The notes: generated from the letters alone by a model not told the origin. 64,000 nt of DNA from Symbiodinium natans (GCA_905221605.1 CAJNDS010001724.1:299978-363977); one strand, 5' to 3'; shown: positions 1 to 14,000, counted from the first letter of the stretch. Made by a program: numbers and translations.

Positions 1-1340
1 CGCTAACTCTGGCGACAATTTCTGTTTCTAAACCAGCCGGGCTTCAGGAGGACTTTGCGATGTGTTGGTTTATGGTACTGTTGCTACGGCATCGTGAAGA
101 GACCGGTGGCCAAATTGCATATCAAGGGACCAAGGGAGGGACAGGGACCTTAGGGGTTCCTTAGGGGGCGAATTTCGGGGCTACCTAGCTATATAGGGAC
201 GACATAAGGCATCATAGCCCTAAACCCGCCGCGAAGTGAGCTCTGCACCCTAAACCCCTAAAACCCTTAAACTCCTTGAACCCTAAGCAGCTTCGTTTAG
301 GGTTAGCCGGCTCAGGGTTTAGGCCCCCTGGTTCTTCGTAGGGAATGAGGGAATTGGGGCTATACTTATTACCCTTGAAGGGGATTCTTTTGGGTACCTT
401 ATGCCCTACTGAGACTCGCGGCTTTGAGACATTTCGCCGAACCATGGGGAAACTCATTTGTCTGGAACCAGCTTCACCGCTTTTGAGTGGTGAAGCCACA
501 AAGTTTAGCAACCCTGAGCCCTTAGCCCTAAAACCTAAACCCTACACCCTAAATCCTTGCCCTAAACCCTGAACCCTAAGCCCTAGACCCCTGGCACTGG
601 AATCATGCGGGTTGAGTCACTTCGGCAGGTCCAGTGCTCGGTTGTTTGACGTTTTGGGCTTGGTGAGGGCTTCGACCTTGAAGACTCAGAATGTTGGTTT
701 AGGGTTTATAGGGTTTAGGGTTTAGGGTTTAGGTTTTCGGGTTTAGGGTTCAGGTTTTAGGGTTTAGGGCCCATTCTGAGACCTAAGGGTTCAGTTTAGG
801 GTTTTGGGTTTTGGAGGAAGAGAGAGAGAGAGAGAGAGAGAGAGGGTTTAGCGTTTGGGGTTTAGGGTTTAGGGTATAGCATTAAGAGTAATACGAATGC
901 TCAGAATTCATACAAAGTGCATGCAACGTGTCAATTCTTACAGCGCTCATGCACATGATGTGGGTTCGGACGACACAACACGGCTGCATCCAGACACTGG
1001 TGAGTTTCTTAACCCCCTAAACCCTAAACCCTAAACCCTTCCCGTCTCGGCACTCTAAAAAGGAAAGAGGTTTAGGGTTTAGGGAGGCTGCACGGTAGTC
1101 CCAGCTGATGCTTTAAGTCTTTCAAGGAGGGTTTAGGGACGTGAACCCAGGGGTGAGTTCCATGGGCTCTTAGGCCTTAGAATCCCCATAACGCGACCCT
1201 ACAAAGGGCCGTTTGAAGGGATGATAGGGAAGAAGAGCCCATCCTGGTCGGGCTGCAGAAATGGCTTTAGGGTTTAGGGTTTAGGGTTTAGGGTTTTATG
1301 GCCCCTAGAGCCCCACTCCCCTCGCCCCGCTGCCTCACAG
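1..1340. other. Gene-poor stretch with telomere-like repeats
   Basis: I see no supportable gene here. It holds scattered CCCTAAA/TTTAGGG runs (about 500-575, 700-780, 840-880, 1010-1040, 1265-1300), an (AG)n microsatellite near 820-846, and at about 322-412 one copy of the inverted-repeat element family that starts CTGGTTCTT..GTAGGGAATGAGG (family VIII). ORFs at 212-572 are made largely of repeat translation. Confidence 0.6.
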
Positions 1341-1385
1341 GAGGAGTCTCAAGCATCACCCCAGGCTCGGGAAGAGAATGAGGAG
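1341..1385 (+). CDS. Possible C-like exon upstream of gene 1
   Basis: After a CACAG acceptor, 15 codons read EESQASPQAREENEE and end in GAG before a GT donor (GTCCGG). The EE..ASP core resembles the C exons further on, such as the one at 50948. The phase is 0-to-0, not the 0-to-1 of true C exons, so this is only a candidate member of the exon family. Confidence 0.3.
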
Positions 1386-1611
1386 GTCCGGAGACAGGGC
1401 GCTCCCAGGAACCATGCCATAGGATTTAGGGTTTAGGGTTTAGCGTTTCTCTCAGGGTAGTTTCATGGGCCTTAATCTGGTCCCTTGCCTCCCTTAACGT
1501 GTTTTTGATGTGTGGACTAGGGTATGAAAGGGTATATAAGAGGTCCCCTTTAAGGGCCCAAATTAAGGTACCATGTAATCTTCTGAAGGCGGAGTAGTAC
1601 GGCCCCTCTGC

Positions 1612-1700
1612 TAAGGGTCCACGTACCTATGTATTATATACTTGGGCCCGAAAGCTGCTAGATGGGATCCCCTTTAAGGCCCCAAGTCTGCTCCGCCATT
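1612..1700. repeat. Inverted-repeat element family IV (copy)
   Basis: The family carries GG(A/G)TCCATGTACCTAT..TATACTTGGGCCC at one end and GGGCCCAAGTATATAC..GGTACATGGACCCTTAG at the other. Copies seen by eye: 1612-1700 (partial), 13634-13757, 14803-14916, 19954-20051, 35667-35880 (with a TTTAGGG-type insertion) and 55243-55349. Size is about 110-125 bp. The ends pair as a hairpin. All copies lie between exons, and the interpretation as introner or MITE is inference. Confidence 0.6.
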
Positions 1701-1961
1701 TCGGTAGGTTCCCTATATAGTCTCCGCAGGGCAGTGGGGTTTCAGTTCAGCAAGGGCCTTCCGAAGCCCCCGGTTTAGGGTTTAGGGTTTAGGGTTTAGG
1801 GTTTAGGGTTTCCCCCCCCCCAAGTATGTACAATAATGGTACTTGTATGGGGGTGTCAGGGGTTTGTTTTTTGCATGTTTTGGGGGGCTTAGGTTGGTTA
1901 TCCGGAGACCCGCCCCCCCCCGCACACACTGTAGACTTCAGACTCAGCTTTATTGGGGCAG

Positions 1962-2003
1962 GCGGCCGAGAGAAATGTGACGTTTTCGCCGGCTCCGCCC
2001 CCG
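1962..2003 (+). CDS. Gene 1 B exon
   Basis: GGGCAG acceptor, then 14 codons [14 protein letters not shown], then a GT donor (GTACTT). Phase 0-to-0. This is the first B exon I can place and matches the B motif xxNVTFSPA exactly. Confidence 0.7.
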
Positions 2004-5000
2004 GTACTTGAGCGACGATGCCGCACCCTAAACCCTAAATCCTAAACCCTAAACCCTATATAACGACTTTCCGATCCTCAATCCGAAGCCGCTGCTGAGG
2101 AAGTTGCGCAGGAGGGAGAGTCATCCTCTGCCTGGCGCAAAGGCGGGCATGCGAGCTTACAGCCGAGGAGTCTGCAGTGTTGCTTTCTTGCTTTGTGCTA
2201 ACGACTCCGAAAATCTGCGAGCATGTGTGGGGAGGCACGGGCTTTGTGAGAATGTCAGACTTCCCAGACGATGACACGGAGTCCGAGGTACGCTGGCATT
2301 GCGTAGGCATGGCGGATCAAGCTCGAAGTTGTTTAGGTTTAGGGTTTGGTAGGAAAAGGGTTGAGGGTTTAGAAAAGGGTTTAGGGTTTAGTAGAAAATG
2401 GTTTAGGGTTTCTTGGGATCAGGGGAGGTTTAGGGAACACAGTTTGAGAGCCTCATATGCTCCGCGGATTTCTCTGGCATGCTGGACTTGTTTGATGAGG
2501 GGACCGTGCGAGCAGGCCACACAGAAGAATGTTACATTTTCACCGGCCGGGCGCTTACTTCTGTCGAGGTGTGTGAGTTTAGGGCTTAAGGTTTGGGGTT
2601 TAAGGTTTAGGGTTTAGGGTTTTAGGGTTTAGGGTTTAGGGCTGTAGTCAGATGCTGGCGTGCCAGCCGGAGATGGTGCTGCCTGCAGGAAGTGGATGGC
2701 CTGTCTGCGCAGCAGGAGGGGGATGCATCCACCGGCAACCGGAAAGGCCGGGCAGTGATAGGTTGCCAGCACAGGCACAGGCACACAGGGTTCTCGGCTC
2801 CCAACCTTGTATTTGTTCTGCGCCGATGTTGATGCTTTTCGGCTTCGGGTCTGGTGGCAAGATCTTTGGCAGGCACAGGCTTTGTGAAAATGTCAGACCT
2901 GCCAGATGATGATGACGAGTCAGAGGCTGGTGTTTGTGTGAGCTGGCACCCTTTCCTCCCCCTGTTCTAATTGTCGAGCAAAAACCATGAACGCAGGCAG
3001 AGAAGACTGTGACCTTCTCACCGGCAGCGCTCTCAGTTCGGGTGTAGTCAGATGCTCGTGTGCCAGCTGGTTGGATACAACGCCGTCTGCAGGAAGTGGA
3101 TGGCCTGTCTGCGCAGCAGGAGGGGGATGCATCCACCGGCAACCGAAAAGGCAGGGCAGTGATAGGTTTGAGGTCCGTCACAGGCACACAGCTTCTCGGC
3201 TCCCAACCTTGTGTTTGTACTGCACATCTGTTGGTGCTTTCTGCTTCGGGTCTGGTGGCAAGATATTTGACAGGCACAGGCTTTGTGAGAATGTCAGACC
3301 TGCCAGATGATGATGACGAGTCAGAGGCTGGTGTTTGTTTGAGCTGGCACGCTTTCCTCGCCATGTTCTAATTGTCGATCAAAAACCATGCATGCAGGCA
3401 GATAAGACTGTGACCTTCTCACCGGCAGCACTCTCAGTTCGGGTGTAGTCAGATGCTCGTGTGCCAGCTGGTTCGATGGATATGGCGCCGTCTGCAGGAA
3501 GTGGATGGCCTGTCTGCGCAGCAGGAGGGGGATGCATCCACCGGCAACCGGAAAGGCAGGGCAGTGATAGGTTGCCAGCACAGGCACAGGCACACAGGGT
3601 TCTCGGCTCCCAACCTTGTATTTGTTCTGCGCCGATGTTGATGCTTTCGGCTTCGGGTCTGGTGGCAAGATCTTTGGCAGGCACAGGCTTTGTGAAAATG
3701 TCAGACCTGCCAGATGATGATGACGAGTCAGAGGCTGGTGTTTGTGTGAGCTGGCACCCTTTCCTCCCCGTGTTCTAATTGTCGAGCAAAAACCATGAAC
3801 GCAGGCAGATAAGACTGTGACCTTCTCACCGGCAGCGCTCTCAGTTCGGACGTAGTCAGATGCTCGTGTGCCAGCTGGTTCGATGGATATGGCGCCGTCT
3901 GCAGGAAGTGGATGGCCTGTCTGCGCAGCAGGAGGGGGATGCATCCACCGGCAACCGGAAAGGCAGGGCAGTGATAGGTTTGAGGTCCGTCACAGGCACA
4001 CAGCTTCTCGGCTCCCAACCTTGTGTTTGTACTGCACATCTGTTGGTGCTTTCTGCTTCGGGTCTGGTGGCAAGATATCTGGAAGGCACAGGCTTTGTGA
4101 AAATGTCAGACCTGCCAGATGATGATGACGAGTCAGAGGCTGGTGTTTGTTTGAGCTGGCACGCTTTCCTCGCCATGTTCTAATTGTCGATCAAAAACCA
4201 TGCATGCAGGCAGATAAGACTGTGACCTTCTCACCGGCAGCGCTCTCAGTTCGGGTGTAGTCAGATGCTCGTGTGCCAGCTGGTTCGATGGATATAGCGC
4301 CGCCTGCAGGAAGTGGATGGCCTGTCCGCGCAGCAGGACGGGGATGCATCCACCGGCAACCGGAAAGGCAGGGCAGTGATAGGTTTGAGGTCCGTCACAG
4401 GCACACAGCTTCTCGGCTCCCAACCTTGTGTTTGTACTGCACATCTGTTGGTGCTTTCTGCTTCTGGTCTGGTGGCAAGATTTCTGGCAGGCACAGGGTT
4501 TGTGAGAATGTCAGACCTGCCAGATGATGATGACGAGTCAGAGGCTGGTGTTTGTGTGAGCTGGCACGCTTTGCTCGCCATGTTTTAATTGTCGATCAAA
4601 AACCATGCATGCAGGCAGATAAGACTGTGACCTTCTCACCGGCAGCGCTCTCAGTTCGGGTGTAGTCAGATGCTCGTGTGCCAGCCGGTTGGATATGGCG
4701 CCGTCTGCAGGAAGTGGATGGCTTGTCCGCGCAGCAGGAGGGGGATGCATCCACCGGCAACCGGAAAGGCAGGGCAGTGATAGGTTGCCAGCACAGGCAC
4801 AGGCACACAGGGTTCTCGGCTCCCAAGCTTGTATTTGTTCTGCGCCGATGTTGATGCTTTCTGCTTCGGGTCTGGTGGCAAGATATCTGGAAGGCACAGG
4901 CTTTGTGAAAATGTCAGACCTGCCAGATGATGATGACGAGTCAGAGGCTGGCGTTTGTTTGAGCGGGCACGCTTTGCTCGCCATGTTTTAATTGTCGATA

Positions 5001-8000
5001 AAAAACCATGCATGCAGGCAGATAAGACTGTGACCTTCTCACCGGCAGCGCTCTCAGTTCGGGTGTAGTCAGATGCTCGTGTGCCAGCTGGTTCGATGGA
5101 TATGGCGCCGTCTGCAGGAAGTGGATGGCCTGTCCGCGCAGCAGGAGGGGGATGCATCCACCGGCAACCGGAAAGGCAGGGCAGTGATAGGTTGCCGGCA
5201 CAGGCACAGGCACACAGGGTTCTCGGCTCCCAACCTTGTATTTGTTCTGCGCCGATGTTGATGCTTTCTGCTTCGGGTCTGGTGTTTAGGTTTAGGGTTT
5301 AGGGTTTAGGGTTTAGGGTTTAGGGTTTTAGGGTTTTAGGGTTTAGGGTTTAGGGTTTAGGGTTTAGGGTTTAGGGTTTAGGGTTCAGGGTCTAGGGTTT
5401 AGGGTTTAGGGTTTAGGGTTTCGGGTTTCGGGTTTAGGGTTTAGGGTTTAGGGTTTGGGGTTTAGGGTTTAGGGGCAAGATATCTGGCAGGCACAGGCTT
5501 TGTGAAAATGTCAGACCTGCCAGATGATGATGACGAGTCAGAGGCTGGCGTTTGTTTGAGCGGGCACGCTTTGCTCGCCATGTTTTAATTGTCGATCAAA
5601 AACCATGCATGCAGGCAGATAAGACTGTGACCTTCTCACCGGCAGCGCTCTCAGTTCGGGTGTAGTCAGATGCTCGTGTGCCAGCTGGTTCGATGGATAT
5701 GGCGCCGTCTGCAGGAAGTGGATGGCTTGTCTGCGCAGCAGGAGGGGGATGCATCCACCGGCAACCGGAAAGGCAGGGCAGTGATAGGTTTGAGGTCCGT
5801 CACAGGCACACAGCTTCTCGGCTCCCAACCTTGTGTTTGTACTGCACATCTGTTGGTGCTTTCTGCTTCGGGTCTGGTGGCAAGATATTTGGCAGGCACA
5901 GGCTTTGTGAGAATGTCAGACCTGCCAGATGATGATGACGAGTCAGAGGCTGGTGTTTGTTTGAGCTGGCACGCTTTCCTCGCCATGTTCTAATTGTCGA
6001 TCAAAAACCATGCATGCAGGCAGATAAGACTGTGACCTTCTCACCGGCAGCACTCTCAGTTCGGACGTAGTCAGATGCTTGTGTGCCAGCTGGTTCGATG
6101 GATATGGCGCCGCCTGCAGGAAGTGGATGGCCTGTCCGCGCAGCAGGATGGGGATGCATCCACCGGCAACCGGAAAGGCAGGGCAGTGATAGGTTTCCGG
6201 TCCGACACAGGCACACAGCTTCTCGGCTCCCAACCTTGTGTTTGTACTGCACATCTGTTGGTGCTTTCTGCTTCGGGTCTGGTGGCAAGATATTTGGCAG
6301 GCACAGGCTTTGTGAGAATGTCAGACCTGCCAGATGATGATGACGAGTCAGAGGCTGGTGTTTGTGTGAGCTGGCACGCTTTGCTCGCCATGTTTTAATT
6401 GTCGATCAAAAACCATGCATGCAGGCAGATAAGACTGTGACCTTCTCACCGGCAGCGCTCTCAGTTCGGGTGTAGTCAGATGCTCGTGTGCCAGCCGGTT
6501 GGATATGGCGCCGTCTGCAGGAAGTGGACGGCCTGTCCGCGCAGCAGGAGGGGGATGCATCCACCGGCAACCGGAAAGGCAGGGCAGTGATAGGTTGCCG
6601 GCACAGGCACAGGCACACAGGGTTCTCGGCTCCCAACCTTGTATTTGTTCTGCGCCGATGTTGATGCTTTCGGCTTCGAGTCTGGTGGCAAGATCTTTGG
6701 CAGGCACCGGCTTTGTGAAAATGTCAGACCTGCCAGATGATGATGACGAGTCAGAGGCTGGTGTTTGTTTGAGCTGGCACCCTTTCCTCCCCCTGTTCTA
6801 ATTGTCGAGCAAAAACCATGAATGCAGGCAGATAAGACTGTGACCTTCTCACCGGCAGCGCTCTCAGTTCGGGCAATGTGTGTGTGTGTGTTGTAGATGC
6901 TGCATGGTCAAATTCTCCAGGAAGTGGATGGCCTGTCTGCGCAGCAGGAAGGGGATGCATCCACGGGCCATCGGAAAGGCAATTTCGTGATGGTTTGTTT
7001 TGTCGTGTGTTGTTGTCGCTGCCCGGCTTGGCCGTGGAAGATGCGTTCTGGCAGGCTGGGTATGAATGACAGACCTGCCAACCCCCCCCCCCCCCCCGCT
7101 AAGCCTGAATCTCTAAACCCTAAACCCTCAACCCTGCAGGCACAGGCTTTGTTAAAGTGGCGGACCTGCCGGACGATGACGAGGACTCGGAGGACCGTCC
7201 TCATGTCGGGATTTGGTGTTTCGGTCTTTGCGACAGGATCTCAGCACCCTAAGCCCTAAACTCTAAGACCGTAAGCCGTAAGGGCTAGGTAGGCGGGTGG
7301 CAAAAGAACCCAAACAGACGACCTGAGCAACCAAGCGGTTCAGGGCTTGGCATTTCGGTCTCTAGTGTTGGGGGTTTCGGGTTCAGGGCCTAGGGTTTAG
7401 GGTTTAGGGTTTAGGGTTTAGGGTTTAGGGTTTAGGGTTTAGGGTCCAGGTCATGGGTTGTCCTGGGCTGCTGGGGAGTTAAGTGCGAGGCAGGCAGGGG
7501 TGGGGAGTCCTCCTAGGGCTTACTCGGAGGTTCACCCTATTCTAACTGTACTTATATAACCCAAACAGAACCCTATTATAACTGTACTTATATAACCCAA
7601 ACAGAACCCTATTATGACTGTACTTATATAACCCAAACAGAACCCTACAAGGGTACTTAAGGGGCTTAGAAGTGGGTTAGAACTACGCCTGTAGTTGGGT
7701 GATAAGTACCCAGAACCTCCACGTAGGGTTTAGGGTTCTGGGCTCCAGCCTTCCCCGGCACGCTCTTGCAGCGGCCTCGATCTCACCCTCAACCCTGAAC
7801 CGCCTTAACCCTGTAAGGGTAGATCATGATCTCTAAATTAGGAATGACTTTCACCCCAATCCCGAATCCCTAAACCTAAGCCCTAGCTCAAAAAGGGTGC
7901 CCTAAACTAGCAAGCTCCCCCAGAATCCTAAACCCTAAGCCTTTTAATGAACCGCCCAGGCACGTTTCTTCATTAGGGTTTAGGGTTTGTACCCTTCGGC

Positions 8001-11000
8001 TCAAAATAGCCCAAAAACCTCATATAAGAAGGCCCTGAGAGTCCTTAGGGCCTTAGGGATAGGGTTTAGGGTGTGGTGCTCAATTTCCCTTCCAAACGGG
8101 TTTAGGGTTCAGGGATGCAAAAGGGTTTAGGGTTGAGGGTTCAACCCCCTTCACTTGGAGGTTCATGGTAGCTTTAAGTAGGGTGATAGGTAATTACCCC
8201 CCCCCCCCCCCCCAAACCCTAAACCCTAAACCCTAAACCCTAAACGCCCTACTCCGAACTTCCCATGACTTCAAGTAAACGCCGAATATCCCTCAACGCG
8301 AAAGCTCCTTTGGGTCTCAAAGCCCAGCACCTCACCGGCGCATTTAGGCCACGAGCTCACAGCATAGAGCTCTTCGGTTTAAGGTTGAGGGCTCTATGAT
8401 AAGACTACCCAGAGCCCTGAACCCTGAACCCTGAACCCTGAACCCTAAACCCTAAACCCGAAACCCTAAACCCTAAACCCTAAACCCTGAACCCTAAACC
8501 CTAAACCCATCCCTCCAAACCTGATTTAATGGCCAGGCTGGCCGGGCAGTGCACTTCTCGCCAGCCCTGCTCTCAGATGGCATCAGGGCTCTTCCATCTT
8601 GGGGACGACATGAACCCTGAGAGGGTTTAGGGTTTAGGGTTTAGGGTTTAGGGTTTAGGGTTTAGGGTTTAGGGTTTAGGGTTTAGGGTTTAGGGGAACC
8701 CTGAAGCCCTGTACCTTGGGGACGACATAAACCCTAAAAAGGTCTAATGATTCATAGACCTTAATCGGATTTATAGTAGCATAGGGTATATGACCCCAAC
8801 TTCATATACCTCAATAGGAATTATTGTAGCATAGGGTCCCCAATTTTAGGGTTCATATGGTCATAGGTTTCGTCACGGTCGGGCTTCCGATGGGGATTCT
8901 GACCAGGGGACTGACGACAGCTCCCGCGCATCTGCAGACCTCGAGATGCAGCCTAGGGTTTAGGGTTTAGGGTTTAGGGTTTAGGGTTTAGGGTTTAGGG
9001 TTCAGGGTTTAGGGTTTAGGGTTTAGAGACCTTTTTAGGGTTCATGTGGCCCCGAAGACCTCGGAAGTCACAGCCAGAGTCTCCCCCTTGAACAAACTAC
9101 CCCTTAGGGTTTAGGGTTTAGGGTTTAGGGTTTAGAGTTTAGGGTTTAGGGTTTAGGGTTTAGGGCTATTCAACTCGAGCAATGTAAACCTATCTCACTG
9201 CTGAAGCTGCTGCAATCTCTTGGGATCAGATGAGACCGATTCTGTTCTACCCTATTTCATTCCAGGGACGGTTAGTTAGGATAAGGGGGAACATCCCAAA
9301 TAGGGACTGTTTCACGTTCTGCCACTCCTGATGGAGGAAGTTGACGAGTTGGAGGAGACTGCGTCACCGTCAGCGCCACGGAAAGGCCAGAGATACACTC
9401 TGGGATGTGGTGTTGTGGGGTTCAGGGTTTAGGGTTTGGGGTTTGGGGTTTAGGTTTAGAGTTCACGGTTTAGGGTTTAGGGTTTAGGGTTAGGGTTTAG
9501 AGTTCACGGTTTAGGGTTTAGGCGACAAGGACAGCCTGGTGTCCGCATCCGTACGTTTGCCCGGGTCGTGCCCTTAATGTTAGGGTCGCTTTAATAAACC
9601 CCCCCCCCCCCCCCAAATCTTGTTTTGGTCCCCGGGGCTTGGAGGGGGTGGAAAAAAGAGGGGGTGTCAATTATGAGGATTCTGGGGGTCTGGGGTCTCA
9701 AACGAGATCTGCTTCTCTAAAGACTGAGCCTTGGAGCTCTTTCAAGCCAGCTCAGCTGAAAAGTCTTCTCTGCAATGGAACTCTTAAGCCATTTTCAGTA
9801 AAATTTTCAATTCCTGGCCAGAGAAATTTTACAATTGCCACCCCATTCTTATTATCACCGGACCCCCCTATTTAGACTTGTTTACATACATCGGCCCGAA
9901 AACCTCCCGTAATGGAAAGTAGTCTTCGGCTGGGGCCCTCTGGCCTGGCGAATATTACTATTGCCACCCCAATTAAAAAAGCCACCCTCACATTAGGACT
10001 TGGGTCCGTGGTACTGTCTACCCTGCAGTCTCCATTGGAGTTCCTTTTTTGGGTTAACCAGGTTTAAGGATAGGGTCCTGTAATGGAAAAAGAGGTTAAC
10101 CCCCAAAAGGAACTAACAATGGAGACTATGTCCCTAAACCCTAAACCCTCAACCCTCAACCCTCAACCCTAAACCCTAAACCCTGAACCTCCAAGTGCTG
10201 TCGACGAAGGCACGGGCTACGTCCGCACGGACGAGTTGCCTGACGACGATGAGGAGCCAGAGGCATGGGCCTGCCATGTGTGGGGGTTTAGGGTTTGGGG
10301 TTTAGGGTGTAGGGTTTAGGGTTTAGGGATACAAGCCTAGGCAGGCCCTTTGGACCTTGAACTTTCCCCTTACTGGGCCTGGGTTTGAGAGGGTCATTTC
10401 AGGAATAATTTCAGCGGGCTTTAAGGACTATATGTTAGAAGCTCAGCGCCTCATTTAACCTGAGGCTGTCACTTACGCACCATGTGCAGCCAAACTTTTC
10501 GCGGGTGTTTGAAAGCAAGGAGTTCCTTTAAAACCCTTGGTGCCACAGAGCCGGACACAAGCAGACGTCTTGAGCCCTCTCAACTCCAAGGCAACAAGAA
10601 CTGATGAAACAGGGTGGATTAGGCTGGGACTTTGGCTCTCCAACCTCTCCTTCGGGGTACTTCTCTAAATTAGGTGGTGCCGTACTATAAAGAGGAGAGA
10701 ACTACCTTTATTCTCTGCTAGTCGCCAGCCTTGAGAGGCCCACCGGAATGTCACGTTCGCACAGGCTCGTGCCTTAAAGGTCGCAAGACCTCTTCTCGGG
10801 CTTTGGTCGTGCGGCGCATCGTCTATCCTTTGTTTCTAGGGCATCACAGATCCTCAGGCCCAAAATGGCCCAAAAGCCTCACATAGGAAGGCCCTTGGGC
10901 AGTCAGAGTCCTTAAACCTTAGGGGGTTTAGGGTCCAAAATAGCCCCAAAACCATATAAGGGCCCAACAAAAACCTAAAAATCAGAGTCCTTCAAGTGGC

Positions 11001-14000
11001 TGGGTGTAGTGAAGATTTCCGCCAACGCCTTCCTACGAAACTCCTGGGAGCACGTGCATCGGATCCTAGTGAAGCAACTGCAACTGTCTAAGATACCCTA
11101 ATCCCTAAACCCTAAACCCTAAACCCTAAACCCTAAACCCTAAACCCTAAACCCTAAACCCTAAACCCTAAACCCTAGGTTGCAGATCCAGGAGTCCTAT
11201 AGAGGGCATTCCTGTAGGAACCGATTGCCGCGATTGTACCAAGGGCGCGGAGGCTGAGGACGAGACGTCCTCGCCATCCGCACCACGCAAAGGCCGGCCT
11301 GGTTCCCTGCTCCCAAAGAGCCCAATACCCCTTAAGGTTTAGGGTTTAGGGTTTAGGGTTTAGGGTTTAGGGCTTCCTTGCTACAAGTGATGTGGGAGCA
11401 GACCCCAGGTGAGGTACGAAGCCTGTTGCAAAGGGTTTAGGGCTTGAGGAATCTGCCTTCAATTTGTTAGGGATCCTTAGTTTTAAGATTTACGGTATAC
11501 TCTTTAACTAAGCCATATTGGGCTCTTTGGGTTACTGTATACAAAACCTCTATATGATGTTAGAATACACACACACACACTCTCTCGCTCTCGCTCTCTC
11601 TGTCTCTTTCTATATGCATACATATATATATATATACATATGCATATTTTTCAGTTATTCAATATTCACCCGTATGGAGCGGGATGTTGGGGGCCGTGTA
11701 CGTGCAAGTCTGTCAGGCACCGGCTATATTCGGCCGACTGAGCTGCCCGATGACGACGAAGAGTCTGAGGTCTGAGCGTGCAGAATCCTGCGGAGCTGCA
11801 TCGCAAGACGTAGGCCCTGAAGGTAGAAATCAAGCTTTTTCAGAAAATGCAGCAGGAGATAGGGAGAGAGAGGGGAAGGATGGAGAGCAGCGGACGTGAG
11901 GGAAATGCTAGCCATGCGAGTGCTTGCACACCCTGTATTGCGCTGGAACCGGGTTACACCCTAAGCCTACACCGCAGCCCTAAACCCTAAACCCTAAACC
12001 CCGGCGGCACACCCGAAGTTTGGTCAGCCCCCGCTGTGCCAAATCGCGACCCTTCCGAAAGCCGTCGGGTCATCTTGCACATTCTAGGAGGCTCCATATT
12101 CTGTGTTTTTTTTATTATTTGGGTTCTTTCTCTTGTTTGGGATCATAATTACCATAGTTCTTACGCTTGGGGTTTGCGGTTTAGGGTTTCACTCTCTCCG
12201 GAAGACATGCCTGAGACACTAAAGCCCTGGCGTTACACCTTGGGGAGACGACACATTACACGTTTTATACACATTCATATGTATGCCGTTGCCCCCGGAT
12301 CGCACTAGCTGGGGGCTTAAATAAATAAATAAATATATATATATATATATATGTGTATATACATACATATATATATATATATATTTATATTTATAGACAC
12401 ACAGACACACAGACACACAGAGACACACAGAGACACACAGAGACACCCAGAGACACACAGAGACACACAGAGACACACACAGGCACACACAGACACACAC
12501 AGACACACACAGAGACACGGAGACACACAGACACAGGCGCGCGCACACACACACACACACACACGTGTGCGCAACCGCAGGACGAGCGACAGGTGACCTT
12601 CGCGCCTGCCCGCGCCTCTGTTCTTCGTAGACTCACTGAGGGTTTACAGCATTTAGGTTTTTGAGGGTGTAGGGTTTACTTGATAAAGTTCAAAGGTACT
12701 TTAAAGTAGGGTCATAGGTACCTTAAGGGTTACCCCTAGGTACCTAAAAAGAGTTCTGAGTATAGTTACCCCTCTTCTGACGCTGCTTATGAGTTCCCAT
12801 GAACCTCCAAGAAGGGGGTTCAGGGGCAGCCAGGGAAGCCAGGAGAAGACCGATGCAAAAAGCAGGTCCAGGGTCTCAGGGTCTCAGGTTTAGAGACGGT
12901 TGTTGTCGGCCCGTGTTCGTTGGCATGGTTCGGGGGTGAGGGTTTAGGGTTTAGGGTTTAGGGTTTAGGGTTTAGGGGTTTAGAGTTTAGGGTTTAGGGT
13001 TTAGGGTTTAGGGGTTTAAGGGTTTAGGGGTTTAGGGGTTTAGGGGTTTAGGGGTTTAGGGTTTAGGGTTTAGGGTTTAGGAAGTCGAGAGCCGACGCCT
13101 TGATGCTTTTCAGGAGAGCGACGTGCTTGCCGAGTCAGGATCGCCCTCCGCACCTCGTAAAGGCTGGGTGCTGTGGTCCTCGCGGACGAAATGAACCCTA
13201 AACAAGGGTTTATGGTTCATAGACCTTTTTGGGAGTTTTAGTAGTATAGGGCATATGACCCCCCATTTTATGGTTCAACTGCACACAAAATTTCCTATCC
13301 CCGCGGAATTCGTGACATGCGCCTGCTTTCATTCTCTCTCTTTCTCGGGCAACGTGAAGTCGATCTCCGCCGGCCCGGCAATCACTTTTCTGGTTTAGGG
13401 TTTAGGGTGTTGGGCAGGCCAAGAGACAAGTCAACCCATATTTCGCCATTCTTCACCATTCTTGCGTTATCAGCGAAAGCTGCTTCACAGTTTCACGCTC
13501 TCAAGCCCCGACACCCACGTCTCTGCAGCTCTGCAGGCACTGGATATGTGAGAACAACTGACCTGCCAGACGACGACGATGAGGAATCAGAGGCCTCGAC
13601 AGTACCTTTGCAGACATGCATTCTGGAGCTCCTAAGCCTACCCTCAGGGTCCATGTACCCATTAAAGTACATACTTGGGCATTACAGGGGTGCCCCGATT
13701 TCGTGGCTTTAGGGCCCAAGTATGTACTAATATGGGTACATGGACCCTTCGGCCTAAAGCTCAAAGCGCGGCTCCCATTAAGTTTGTAGCGACTAGACCC
13801 TAAACCCTTTTGATGAGAGGGACTCAGGGTTTCTCAACCGCGAAGCTACTCCTTAAACTACGACCGAAGGGCAGAACTCATATTCCGAGTTCGAAGTTCT
13901 CAAAGGGCTTAGGGTTTAACATGCTTACAGCGTGTCGGGTTCATGGTTTAGGGTCGTTCTAAACCCTAAACCCTAAACCCTAAACCCTAAACCCTGAACC

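Noticed and set aside
2641-6880. CRISPR-like array because of regular repeats
   Set aside because: Units are about 405 bp with conserved coding exons and no unique spacers; the genome is eukaryotic.
2648-6960. Many overlapping ORFs of 60-240 codons on both strands in the tandem array, such as minus-strand peptides with [17 protein letters not shown]
   Set aside because: They exist because a repeat unit without stops in several frames is copied ten times. They cross inferred splice sites and match nothing conserved outside the array, while the + strand A/B/C frames do.
12219-12664. ORFs rich in CVCVCV or [10 protein letters not shown] on both strands
   Set aside because: Pure translation of CACAGA and CA microsatellites.
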